In this document: positions 23,769-33,351 of the stretch, piece by piece | How the letters are laid out: every line of letters begins with the position of its first letter | How positions within the stretch are numbered: the first letter of the stretch is position 1 | Source: JBBDWK01 sp040902885 | GTDB lineage: Bacteria; Acidobacteriota; Terriglobia; Bryobacterales; Bryobacteraceae | DNA: 33,351 nucleotides | Assembly: GCA_040902885.1 (NCBI GenBank) | Contig: JBBDWK010000039.1 | Coordinates: forward strand, 1 to 33,351 | Direction: 5' to 3' | Program-made: the position numbers and the translations under genes | The notes under the pieces: generated by a model | What the model saw: the letters and a program-made list of their open reading frames with translations, nothing else | Databases searched by the model: none | Told to the model about the DNA's origin: nothing

Positions 23769-25031
23769 TTGATTCGAGCTGTTAAAGGAACCAGAGATCT
23801 GCTGCCGCCTTCGACCACCGTGTGGAACTATGTGGAAGGTGCCGCGCGCGACGTGTTCCGGGCCTACAACTACGGTGAGATCCGCACTCCGGTTCTGGAG
23901 GAGACGCAACTGTTTGCGCGCGGCGTTGGTGAAGAGACGGACATCGTGGTGAAGGAGATGTACACCTTCGAAGACCGCGATGGCGCTTCGCTCACACTGC
24001 GCCCGGAAAACACGGCGCCGGTGATCCGGGCCTATATCGAGCACCGGCTGGACCAGCGGCCGGGCGTGCAGAAGCTTTACTACATGGGCCCGATGTTTCG
24101 CCGCGAGCGGCCGCAGAAAGGCCGCTACCGGCAGTTCTACCAGATCGGCGCGGAGGCGATCGGTTCGGAATCGCCCGCGGTGGACGCCGAAGTGATTGAG
24201 ATGGTGGTTGAGATTCTGCGGCGCGCGGGCCTTGATCGTTTTGAGGTTCTGGTGAACTCGGTGGGATGTTCGAAGTGCCGGCCCGTCTATCTGAACAAGC
24301 TGCGCGAGGCTCTGGCGGATGTGGCTCCAGGCATGTGCGAAGACTGCCAGAGACGCGCCGACACCAATCCTCTCCGCGTGCTGGACTGCAAGGTGGAACG
24401 GGACCAGCCCATCATCGAGGCGCTGCCATCGATTCTCGATTTTCTGTGCGAGGTCTGCCGCCCCCACTTCGATGCCGTTCGCCGCTATCTGGACGACCGT
24501 GGAATTCAGTATCAGGTGCGTCCGCGGCTGGTGCGCGGGCTGGACTACTACATGCGAACAACCTTCGAAGTCGTCCACGGAGCGCTGGGCGCGCAGAACT
24601 CGGTGCTGGGCGGCGGGCGCTATGACGGGCTGGCCGAAGCGCTTGGCTCGAAGGTTCACGCGCCGGGCATCGGTTTCTCGATCGGCGAGGACCGTCTGGT
24701 GATGGCGGTGGAGGATTCGCGCGCGGCTTTGGAGCCCCTCGATCTTTTTGTTGCGCCGCTCGGCGAGCCTGCGTTGCGTCATGCGGCGCTGGTGGCGCGG
24801 GACCTGCGCCGGCAGGGCTTCGCGGTGGAACTTGCGCCGGAGGGCAAGCTGAAGCGCGCTATGGAAGTGGCCAACAAGCTCGCGGCGCGATACGTGCTGA
24901 TTGTGGGCGACGACGAGCTCGCGTCCGGGCAGTATACGCTGAAGAACATGGCCTCGGGCGTGCAGCAGAACGTCGGCCGCGACGAGCTGATTGGACGGCT
25001 GCGCGAACGCGAACCGGCTCTGACGAACTGA
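23769..25031 (+). CDS. hisS: Histidyl-tRNA synthetase
   Basis: A 420-residue class II synthetase that charges tRNA-His. It begins 'MIRAVKGTRDLLPPSTTVW', the typical N-terminus. Motif 2 is at about 110-125 ('MFRRERPQKGRYRQFYQ'), and the histidine-specific 'LVRGLDYYMRTTFEV' and 'GGGRYDGLAEALG' are at 254-293. The C-terminal anticodon-binding domain is present ('LFVAPLGEPALRHAALVAR', 'YVLIVGDDELASGQYTLKNM'). The start is a TTG with an AAGG about 10 bases upstream; the conserved N-terminus begins exactly there. Two Cys-x-x-Cys pairs (167/170 and 190/193) occur in the insertion domain, which could bind zinc. aspS follows after five bases, as in many bacteria. Confidence 0.98.
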   Translation: MIRAVKGTRDLLPPSTTVWNYVEGAARDVFRAYNYGEIRTPVLEETQLFARGVGEETDIVVKEMYTFEDRDGASLTLRPENTAPVIRAYIEHRLDQRPGVQKLYYMGPMFRRERPQKGRYRQFYQIGAEAIGSESPAVDAEVIEMVVEILRRAGLDRFEVLVNSVGCSKCRPVYLNKLREALADVAPGMCEDCQRRADTNPLRVLDCKVERDQPIIEALPSILDFLCEVCRPHFDAVRRYLDDRGIQYQVRPRLVRGLDYYMRTTFEVVHGALGAQNSVLGGGRYDGLAEALGSKVHAPGIGFSIGEDRLVMAVEDSRAALEPLDLFVAPLGEPALRHAALVARDLRRQGFAVELAPEGKLKRAMEVANKLAARYVLIVGDDELASGQYTLKNMASGVQQNVGRDELIGRLREREPALTN

Positions 25032-25036
25032 CCGAT

Positions 25037-26815
25037 ATGGAAAACGGTGTACCTTTGGACTTTCTGGGAGACTTGCGCCGCACGCACACCTGCGGCGAGT
25101 TGCGGGCCTCCGATGCGGGCCGGCGCGCCCTGATTATGGGATGGGTGCATCGCCGCCGCGATCTGGGCGGCGTGATCTTCATTCACCTTCGCGACCGCGA
25201 TGGCGTGAGCCAGGTGGTCTTCCACGGCGATGCCGATCCGCAAGTGCACGACAGGGCGGAGATGCTTCGTTCGGAGTATGTGGCGGCCGTGGAGGGCCGG
25301 GTGGAGTTGCGCTCGCCCGAAACAGTGAACTCGAATATTCCTACCGGTCATGTGGAAGTGGTTGCCGAGAAGATCTGGATTCTCAACGAATCGCGCACGC
25401 CGCCGTTCCCCATGGAGGACGCCGTCGATGTGAGCGAGGACGCGCGCCTGAAATTCCGCTACGTGGACCTGCGACGGCCGCGCATGCAGCGCAACATCAT
25501 GCTGCGCAGCCAGGTGTCCTTCGCGGTACGTGAGTATTTCTACTCGAAGGGTTTTCTGGAGATCGAAACGCCTTTCATGACGCGGTCGACACCGGAGGGC
25601 GCGCGCGACTTCCTGGTTCCCTCGCGTCTGCAAGCCGGTAGCTTTTACGCCCTGCCTCAGTCGCCACAGATTTTTAAGCAGTTGCTGATGGTGAGCGGCT
25701 TCGAGAAGTACTTCCAGATTGTGCGCTGCTTCCGCGACGAAGACCTTCGCGCCGACCGCCAGCCGGAATTTACGCAGATCGACGTGGAGATGTCGTTCCC
25801 GCAGCAGGAGCGCATCTTCGAAGTCATCGAGCCGCTGATGCAGAAGGTTTGCGAGGTGGCGGGCTATCAGGTGAGTATCCCGTTTCCGAGGCTGACTTAC
25901 GCCGAGGCGATGCGCTGCTACGGCAGCGACAAGCCGGACCGGCGCGTGCCTCCGATGGCCGGCGTGAACGACCTGATAAGCGAGCTGGCGAGCGGGGATC
26001 TGCCCCTGGTGGCCATTCATATTCCGAACACCGGCCCGCTTTCGCGCAAGGAGCGCGACGAGTTGAAAGCCTTCGGAGTGGAGCGCGGCTTGCGCGTCTT
26101 CGACGATCCCAAGCGTCTGGAGCGCGACTATCCCGAGGCCATGGCACACGTGCGCGGACGGGTGCGCGCGGGCGAAAACGATCTGCTGCTGCTGGCCACG
26201 TGGGCGGGAGAGCCGAAGGGCCATCGGCCCGAGGAGACCGTGTATCAGGCTTGCGGACAATTGCGGCTCTTCGCGGCGCAGAAGTTTAACGAACGGCACA
26301 AGCTGCTCGACCCGAAGAATTTTCAGTTCCTCTGGGTGACCGATTTCCCGATGTTCGAGTGGGACGAAGAGGAAAACCGGTGGAACGCCGCGCACCATCC
26401 GTTCACATCGGTTCATGACGAGGATGTCGAAAAGCTGACCGAAGATCCGGCGCGCTGCCGCGCGAAATCTTACGACATTGTGCTGAACGGCGTCGAGCTG
26501 GGCTCGGGCTCGATTCGTATTCACCGCCGCGATGTGCAGACGAAGGTGTTCGCCGCTCTGGGCATCGGCGATGAGGAAGCGAATAGCCGTTTCGGCTTTT
26601 TGCTGGAAGCGCTGGATTACGGCGCGCCGCCGCACGGAGGCATCGCGCTGGGACTGGACCGATTGGTGATGATTCTGGCCGGGGAAACGTCCATCCGGGA
26701 CGTGATTCCTTTCCCCAAGACGGCTCGCGGCACGGATCTGATGTGCGACGCCCCATCGCCGGTGCCCGAACGCCAGTTGCGGGACCTGGGCATCAGCTTG
26801 CGGAAGCCGCAGTGA
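25037..26815 (+). CDS. aspS: Aspartyl-tRNA synthetase (bacterial type)
   Basis: A 592-residue class II synthetase. It has an N-terminal OB-fold anticodon-binding domain ('GWVHRRRDLGGVIFIHLRDR'), and the class II core with motif 2 ('VRCFRDEDLRADRQPEFTQI'). The bacterial GAD insertion domain spans about residues 290-420, and motif 3 is 'GIALGLDRLVMILAGETSI'. It charges tRNA-Asp, and in bacteria lacking AsnRS also tRNA-Asn. The residue matching His31 of the nondiscriminating Pseudomonas enzyme is Leu43 here, as in discriminating enzymes, but one residue is weak evidence. It starts five bases after hisS. Its stop overlaps the GTG of the next small gene (GTGA). Confidence 0.98.
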   Translation: MENGVPLDFLGDLRRTHTCGELRASDAGRRALIMGWVHRRRDLGGVIFIHLRDRDGVSQVVFHGDADPQVHDRAEMLRSEYVAAVEGRVELRSPETVNSNIPTGHVEVVAEKIWILNESRTPPFPMEDAVDVSEDARLKFRYVDLRRPRMQRNIMLRSQVSFAVREYFYSKGFLEIETPFMTRSTPEGARDFLVPSRLQAGSFYALPQSPQIFKQLLMVSGFEKYFQIVRCFRDEDLRADRQPEFTQIDVEMSFPQQERIFEVIEPLMQKVCEVAGYQVSIPFPRLTYAEAMRCYGSDKPDRRVPPMAGVNDLISELASGDLPLVAIHIPNTGPLSRKERDELKAFGVERGLRVFDDPKRLERDYPEAMAHVRGRVRAGENDLLLLATWAGEPKGHRPEETVYQACGQLRLFAAQKFNERHKLLDPKNFQFLWVTDFPMFEWDEEENRWNAAHHPFTSVHDEDVEKLTEDPARCRAKSYDIVLNGVELGSGSIRIHRRDVQTKVFAALGIGDEEANSRFGFLLEALDYGAPPHGGIALGLDRLVMILAGETSIRDVIPFPKTARGTDLMCDAPSPVPERQLRDLGISLRKPQ

Positions 26816-27039
26816 CATTGAAAGAGCAGATCGAGTTGCGCCGCCGCCAGTGGGAGGAGTTCAACCTCTGGGAGGCACAGCAGCCGCCGGTCGAGCGCGA
26901 GCCCGCGGCGATCATTGCCGATGTCGGCGCTCTGTGGAAGCTGCTGCCACCCGATGTCCGGGCGCAGGACCCCGACCCGGAGAAGCGCGGCGTGCAAAGA
27001 CTTTTTGCCGCCTGCGCGATCTTGAACGGCAAGCGATGA
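26812..27039 (+). CDS. Small conserved-looking hypothetical protein coupled to a nucleotidyltransferase
   Basis: A 75-residue, highly charged protein: an N-terminal helix ('LKEQIELRRRQWEEFNLWEA'), a central 'PAAIIADVGALWKLLPPDV' and a basic tail. I do not recognise a named family. The GTG at 26812 overlaps the aspS stop by 4 bases, and its own stop overlaps the ATG of the nucleotidyltransferase by 4 bases, so the chain is probably translated together. The start is chosen from this overlap; an earlier one would lie inside aspS. By position it could be the partner or antitoxin of the nucleotidyltransferase. This is inference from layout only. Confidence 0.7.
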   Translation: MTLKEQIELRRRQWEEFNLWEAQQPPVEREPAAIIADVGALWKLLPPDVRAQDPDPEKRGVQRLFAACAILNGKR

Positions 27040-27590
27040 CCGAACTCGAGAGCGCTCTGCTGGAAGTTGCCTCATTAATCGAGCGTCTCTCAATTCCATA
27101 CATGTTGATCGGCGGGCTGGCAGTCGCAGCCTGGGGAGAGCCTCGCGCCACTCTTGACGTGGATCTGTCGTTATGGGTAGAACCGGATCGGTTGGATCAA
27201 ACAGTGACCGACCTCTCCATGGCATTGCGTCCACTACCTCAGAATCCCACGAACTTCGTTCGTTCGTCCCGTGTGCTTCCCGTCCTGGCAAACAGTGGAG
27301 TGCGGATTGATCTTGTGTTCGCGTCGCTTCCCATGGAGGCGGATCTCATCAACCGTGCGAAGCCGATCGAGGTTGCCGGTAAGGTTATACCCGTAGCCTC
27401 GGTAGAGGACATCATCTGGATGAAGCTCATTTCGGAGCGGAAGAAAGACTTAGAAGATGCACAAGGATTACTCCGGCGCCATCGGCATTCCGTCGACCGC
27501 AAATATCTTGAGTCCCGATTAAGCGAGTTGGCGGAAGCTCTCGCGCGTCCCGATGTACTTGATGTTCTCCAGCGCGAGCTGGACGCCTAA
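27036..27590 (+). CDS. Nucleotidyltransferase-fold protein (AbiEii / DUF6036-like)
   Basis: A 184-residue protein of the DNA-polymerase-beta-like nucleotidyltransferase superfamily. After an N-terminal helix it has the motif 'YMLIGGLAVAAWGEPRATLD', with Gly26-Gly27 and the metal-binding pair Asp41-x-Asp43 ('LDVDLSL'). The third acidic residue is Asp92 ('VRIDLVF'). A helix 'VASVEDIIWMKLISERKKDL' follows, typical of AbiEii- and DUF6036-like proteins. The catalytic site looks complete. Related proteins act as toxins or defence proteins that add nucleotides to tRNA or proteins. It is last in a probable operon with hisS, aspS and the 75-residue gene. Its TAA overlaps the stop of the convergent DUF1501 gene by 4 bases. 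Confidence 0.85.
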   Translation: MTELESALLEVASLIERLSIPYMLIGGLAVAAWGEPRATLDVDLSLWVEPDRLDQTVTDLSMALRPLPQNPTNFVRSSRVLPVLANSGVRIDLVFASLPMEADLINRAKPIEVAGKVIPVASVEDIIWMKLISERKKDLEDAQGLLRRHRHSVDRKYLESRLSELAEALARPDVLDVLQRELDA

Positions 27591-28948
27591 GCCAGAATGT
27601 CTTTAATCACGTTTCCGTGCACATCCGTAAGCCGGAAGTCGCGGCCGCTGTAGCGGTACGTCAGCCGGGTGTGATCGATGCCCAGCAGGTGCAGCACGGT
27701 GGCGTGCAGGTCGTGGGGATGGACGCGGTTCTCGACGGCCTTGAAACCGAACTCATCCGTTGCGCCGTAGGTCATGCCGCCCTTCACTCCGCCACCTGCC
27801 AGCAGCGTGCAGTAGCCCGGCACGTTGTGGTCGCGCCCGAAACCGATCTTCTCCAGGCCGCTGTTCTGAATCATCGGCGTGCGGCCGAACTCGCTGCTGA
27901 TGATGACAAGCGTCTCGTCGAACAGGCCGCGCGATTTCAGATCCTGAATCAGCGCGGCGATCGGCACGTCGGCGGCCCGGCCCAACTGGCCGTGCACGCG
28001 GATATCGTCGTGACTGTCCCACGGCTGGAAGTTGCCGTAGTATACCTGCACCATGCGGACACCGCGCTCAATCAGCCGCAACGCCATCAGGCATCCGCGA
28101 CCGAAATCGTCATCGCCGTAGCGTCCGCGGGTGGCTTCCGTCTCTTTGGTAATGTCGAACGCCTCGGGAGCTTCGGTCTGCATGCGCGCCGCTACTTCCA
28201 TGGAGCGAATGCCTGCCTCGAGCTGCGGCTGCGTCCCCACGCGCTGGAGATACGCGTTGTTAATCCGGTCCAACAGGGCAAGCTGGCGCTGCTGCTCCCC
28301 AACCGACAGTTGCTGGTTGCGGATGTCGCGAATCAGCTTCTCCGGCTCGCGCTCGTTATTCGGAATGTATGTCCCCTGATGCGCGTTGGGCAAAAATGCA
28401 GAGGACCAGAGCACTGGACCCATCACCGGGAAGCCCGGGCAGAGCACCACGAAGCCCGGCAGGTTCTGATTTTCAGTGCCCAGGCCGTAGGTGATCCAGG
28501 ATCCGAGGGACGGCCGGCCGGGCAACTGGTGACCGCAGTTCATCAGCAGCATGGACGGGCCGTGGTTGCCGTTGTCGGAGTACATCGAGCGGATGACGCA
28601 GAAGTCGTCGATCAACTCTCCCACCTTGGGAAAGATCTCGCTGACTTCGATGCCGCTCTTCCCGCACTTCTTGAACTCGAACGGCGAGCGCATGAGATTG
28701 CCGGAAGCGCGGTCGGTCTTGATCTTCGGGCCGGGCATGGGCTGGCCGTTGTATTTGGCCAGAGCGGGCTTCGGATCGAAGCTATCCACCTGGGAAAGGC
28801 CGCCGTTCAGATACAGGAAGATGACCTGCTTGGCCTTAGCCGGAAAGTGAGGCGCCTTCGCGCCTTCCGACGCCGCGTGCAGAACACTCTTCAGACCCAC
28901 CATGCCGAAACCGGCGCCCATCCATCGCAGAATTTCTCTTCGCTCCAT
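27587..28948 (-). CDS. DUF1501-domain protein (sulfatase-like fold)
   Basis: A 453-residue protein of the DUF1501 family, which has an alkaline-phosphatase/sulfatase-like fold. The N-terminus 'MERREILRWMGAGFGMVGL' resembles a twin-arginine signal. Family signatures are 'VIFLYLNGGLSQVDSFDPKP', 'GNHGPSMLLMNCGHQLPG', 'WDSHDDIRVHGQLG', 'VIISSEFGRTPMIQ' and 'GRDHNVPGYCTLLAGGGVKG', in the usual order. It is exported and usually encoded right after a cytochrome c/DUF1549/DUF1553 gene, as here (30-base gap). This pair is widespread in Planctomycetes and Solibacter-type Acidobacteria; its biochemical role is not established. Length is normal and the sequence looks intact. Confidence 0.94.
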   Translation of the reverse strand: MERREILRWMGAGFGMVGLKSVLHAASEGAKAPHFPAKAKQVIFLYLNGGLSQVDSFDPKPALAKYNGQPMPGPKIKTDRASGNLMRSPFEFKKCGKSGIEVSEIFPKVGELIDDFCVIRSMYSDNGNHGPSMLLMNCGHQLPGRPSLGSWITYGLGTENQNLPGFVVLCPGFPVMGPVLWSSAFLPNAHQGTYIPNNEREPEKLIRDIRNQQLSVGEQQRQLALLDRINNAYLQRVGTQPQLEAGIRSMEVAARMQTEAPEAFDITKETEATRGRYGDDDFGRGCLMALRLIERGVRMVQVYYGNFQPWDSHDDIRVHGQLGRAADVPIAALIQDLKSRGLFDETLVIISSEFGRTPMIQNSGLEKIGFGRDHNVPGYCTLLAGGGVKGGMTYGATDEFGFKAVENRVHPHDLHATVLHLLGIDHTRLTYRYSGRDFRLTDVHGNVIKDILA

Positions 28949-28978
28949 GACGCATCCTTCCGCCCGTTCGCCACGGGC

Positions 28979-31693
<2,715 letters not shown>

Positions 31694-31740
31694 GTGTAGC
31701 TTCTGGCCCGACTGTATCAAGCGTGGAGTGAACTGTCAAT

Positions 31741-31766
31741 CGAGCGGGCGGTTCGAGCGGGCGGTT
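31741..31766. repeat. 13-bp tandem duplication upstream of the cytochrome c/DUF1553 gene
   Basis: The 13-base unit cgagcgggcggtt occurs twice in a row (31741-31753 and 31754-31766), about 50 bases before the start codon. It may be a small operator or a slippage product. No clear promoter hexamers were identified next to it. Confidence 0.55.
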
Positions 31767-31809
31767 CGAATTCGGAGCCTTCAAGCAAAAGGCCTGTATC
31801 AGAGTCTCG

Positions 31810-33144
31810 TCAATTTCGCGTCCGCTCCACCAGCTGCCCGACCTTCTCGACGATGATCTCCTCCACGGCTGCTCCGAAAGGACCCGGCAGGCTTGTATTG
31901 GCATCGCCTCCCTCGTAGCCGCCTTCCTTCAGCACCCGCAAGGATGGCACGTATCCGAATACGTCGTTTGAATATCCAGCCACCCAGGTGTCCTCCCAGC
32001 CGTATTGACCTTTTAGGCGCAGCGAGTAATCGACGACGACCTCGCCCCCGAGTGCGATGAACTTGAGATCTCGACCGAACTGCCACACCTGCACGGGGTA
32101 AGCATAATGCTCCGGGATCGTTCCGCCGCCATCCAGGATCTTCAGCAGATGTTCCGCGCGTCGCCGCCAGGCGGAGTTCTTGTCATCCAGGCGCTTCTGG
32201 ATTTCCTCACGCGTGCGTGGGCCCTGAAAAGGCAGATCCACCAGCTCAAAGGCGGTCTTCACAGGTCCTCCGACCGCCTTCATTTTGCCATTGAGGACCG
32301 TGTCCACCGACGCAGCCAGCACCTGCCCGTACTTCTGCGCCAGTTCTACAGAACGGCGCGGCAGGGGGTTGGCATCGGCCCCGCAGCCTTGCACGAAGAG
32401 CGCCGTCGTGCCCGGATGCGCCTTCTCCATCTCGGCCTGCGCATATCCCGGCCAGTCGCCGTTGATCTGGTAGTCGTTTAGCACCGTGGAGTGGCACGCA
32501 TAGCCTACGGCGATCGCACGGAGACTCCCGTTCGGGTCGCGCACGCTCAGGACCGGAACGTCATGGTCCACTGGGGCAGGAAGGTGGCGCATGCCGGCAT
32601 AGTCCCGCCGGCGATTGACCGCAATCCCGGCCAAACCCTGGCCGAAATGGACCGTCGCCGGCGCCAGATTTCGGATGGACGCGCCGATCACGTCCACCGC
32701 CTTCTCGACCAGATTCTCCGTATATCGCCGCACAACCTCCTGATGTTTCTGGTCCAGCCTGTATCCGGGGCGTACCGGGCCCCTCATCAGGCCGGTCATC
32801 GGTCCGCTGTGGTTATGGGAGGCGTTCAGCGCCAAGCGGTCTCGAGCCAGGCCGAAGTTCTTCTCGCACCTCTCGGCGATGATCTCCGCGACCTCGCGCC
32901 TGATGCCGGACAAGTCGGAGGTCACCAGCACCACCGTCTTTCCGCTGTCGTCCTGGAGCGCCAGAGCTTTGAGATAGATCTCCTGCCGGACGCCTTCTGA
33001 GGGCTTCGTGCGCGCGGCATAACCCGACATCCAGATGGGCTCCGCCGGCGTGATGGAGGTCTTAGCGACGCCCGCCTTCCAGCCCGCCTGGGCAAACGCG
33101 CTTACTGATGCAAGCGCGAGAACACCGCACAATCTGGCCTTCAT
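31810..33144 (-). CDS. Secreted neutral/alkaline ceramidase N-terminal-domain-like protein
   Basis: A 444-residue protein with a signal peptide ('LCGVLALASVSAFAQAG'). It matches the neutral ceramidase N-terminal domain: 'AGVAKTSITPAEPIWMSGYA', 'VVLVTSDLSGIRREV', and the zinc-ligand motif His110-Asn-His112 in 'LALNASHNHSGP'. A third probable ligand is His218 ('AVGYACHSTVLND'). True ceramidases carry the nucleophile in a Gly-Asp-Val-Ser-Pro-Asn motif. The corresponding stretch here is 'QGCGADANPLPRRS' (about 252-265), without that serine, and the C-terminal immunoglobulin-like domain is absent. Ceramide hydrolysis is therefore doubtful, and another amide or ester substrate is possible. It is on the same strand as the DUF1553/DUF1501 genes, with a gap of about 120 bases. 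Confidence 0.9.
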   Translation of the reverse strand: MKARLCGVLALASVSAFAQAGWKAGVAKTSITPAEPIWMSGYAARTKPSEGVRQEIYLKALALQDDSGKTVVLVTSDLSGIRREVAEIIAERCEKNFGLARDRLALNASHNHSGPMTGLMRGPVRPGYRLDQKHQEVVRRYTENLVEKAVDVIGASIRNLAPATVHFGQGLAGIAVNRRRDYAGMRHLPAPVDHDVPVLSVRDPNGSLRAIAVGYACHSTVLNDYQINGDWPGYAQAEMEKAHPGTTALFVQGCGADANPLPRRSVELAQKYGQVLAASVDTVLNGKMKAVGGPVKTAFELVDLPFQGPRTREEIQKRLDDKNSAWRRRAEHLLKILDGGGTIPEHYAYPVQVWQFGRDLKFIALGGEVVVDYSLRLKGQYGWEDTWVAGYSNDVFGYVPSLRVLKEGGYEGGDANTSLPGPFGAAVEEIIVEKVGQLVERTRN

Positions 33145-33175
33145 TTTTAGCTCCTGACCGCTGGTGCGACTGTAC

Positions 33176-33349
33176 TAGTGTAGTGCGTCGTGAATGCTGT
33201 CGGATATCGCTGATGCCTCGGCAACCGCTCCCTGACGGTCGCGGCTCAGCAAGCGTTTATTGACGTCTAACTTGCAAGGGGAGCCGCGACCGTCAGGGAG
33301 CGGTTGTTGATCGCGACATAACAGCCGATATTTGCGACGCAGTACACTA
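33176..33349. mobile_element. Palindromic MITE-like element with terminal inverted repeats and flanking TA
   Basis: The arms 33178-33247 and 33281-33347 are inverted copies. The outer 13 bases (gtgtaGtgcgtcg, against gtgtaCtgcgtcg read on the other strand) match at 12 positions. The inner 26 bases (33222-33247 against 33281-33306) are a perfect inverted repeat around a 33-base loop, and the middle of the arms is diverged. TA dinucleotides lie at both ends (33176-33177, 33348-33349), as expected for IS630/Tc1-mariner-type insertion. No transposase is encoded, so it would be a non-autonomous element. It lies 31 bases upstream of the ceramidase-like gene. Confidence 0.75.
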
Positions 33350-33351
33350 GC

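Noticed and set aside
24779..26818. 679-codon minus-strand open frame opposite aspS
   Set aside because: Antisense to an unmistakable aspartyl-tRNA synthetase; no independent support.

Overview
The window looks like chromosome of a high-GC Acidobacteriota of the Bryobacterales / Candidatus Solibacter type. This is inferred from gene content: a very large Oar-like TonB-dependent receptor with an N-terminal carboxypeptidase-regulatory domain, a cytochrome c/DUF1549/DUF1553 protein paired with a DUF1501 protein, a ceramidase-like secreted protein, S9 peptidase, DUF3179 and DUF3311 proteins, and many secreted proteins of unknown role. No rRNA, tRNA, CRISPR array, phage gene or intact transposase was recognised.

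Layout. 0.25-0.73 kb: a VOC/PhnB-like protein. 0.88-1.30 kb: a hicBA toxin-antitoxin pair on the minus strand. 1.46-2.27 kb: a class I methyltransferase pseudogene with one nonsense codon and three frameshifts. 2.3-7.45 kb: a minus-strand run reading secreted protein, MFS transporter, DUF3311 small membrane protein, sodium:solute symporter. 7.7-11.5 kb: a plus-strand three-gene molybdenum hydroxylase operon (2Fe-2S, FAD with an extra four-cysteine cluster site, molybdopterin subunit), resembling PaoABC/YagTSR. It is bracketed by an imperfect 47-bp direct repeat. 11.47-11.83 kb: scrap DNA, including a 78-bp fragment nearly identical to part of the next gene, three 16-bp tandem repeats and a good sigma70-type promoter. 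11.8-17.5 kb: the TonB-dependent receptor and a secreted PHP-like protein. 17.6-20.9 kb: a double-cupin gene and a DUF3179 gene on the minus strand, divergent from a MocR/PdxR-type regulator. 20.9-21.6 kb: decayed DNA with a PIN-domain remnant and two adjacent hairpins. 21.6-23.7 kb: an S9 peptidase. 23.8-27.6 kb: hisS, aspS, a 75-residue protein and a nucleotidyltransferase, the last three linked by 4-bp stop/start overlaps. 27.6-33.1 kb, minus strand: DUF1501, the cytochrome c/DUF1553 protein, and a ceramidase-like protein. 33.18-33.35 kb: a near-perfect palindromic MITE-like element flanked by TA.

How the genes may work together (inference): most of the window serves uptake and breakdown of extracellular organic matter. 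That covers the outer-membrane receptor, secreted hydrolase-like proteins, inner-membrane transporters, an aldehyde/xanthine-type oxidase and a secreted peptidase. The hisS-aspS block is housekeeping, with an unusual nucleotidyltransferase pair attached. Small mobile or decayed pieces (MITE, hairpins, receptor fragment, direct repeats, hicBA, PIN remnant, dead methyltransferase) lie between these blocks and mark past rearrangement.
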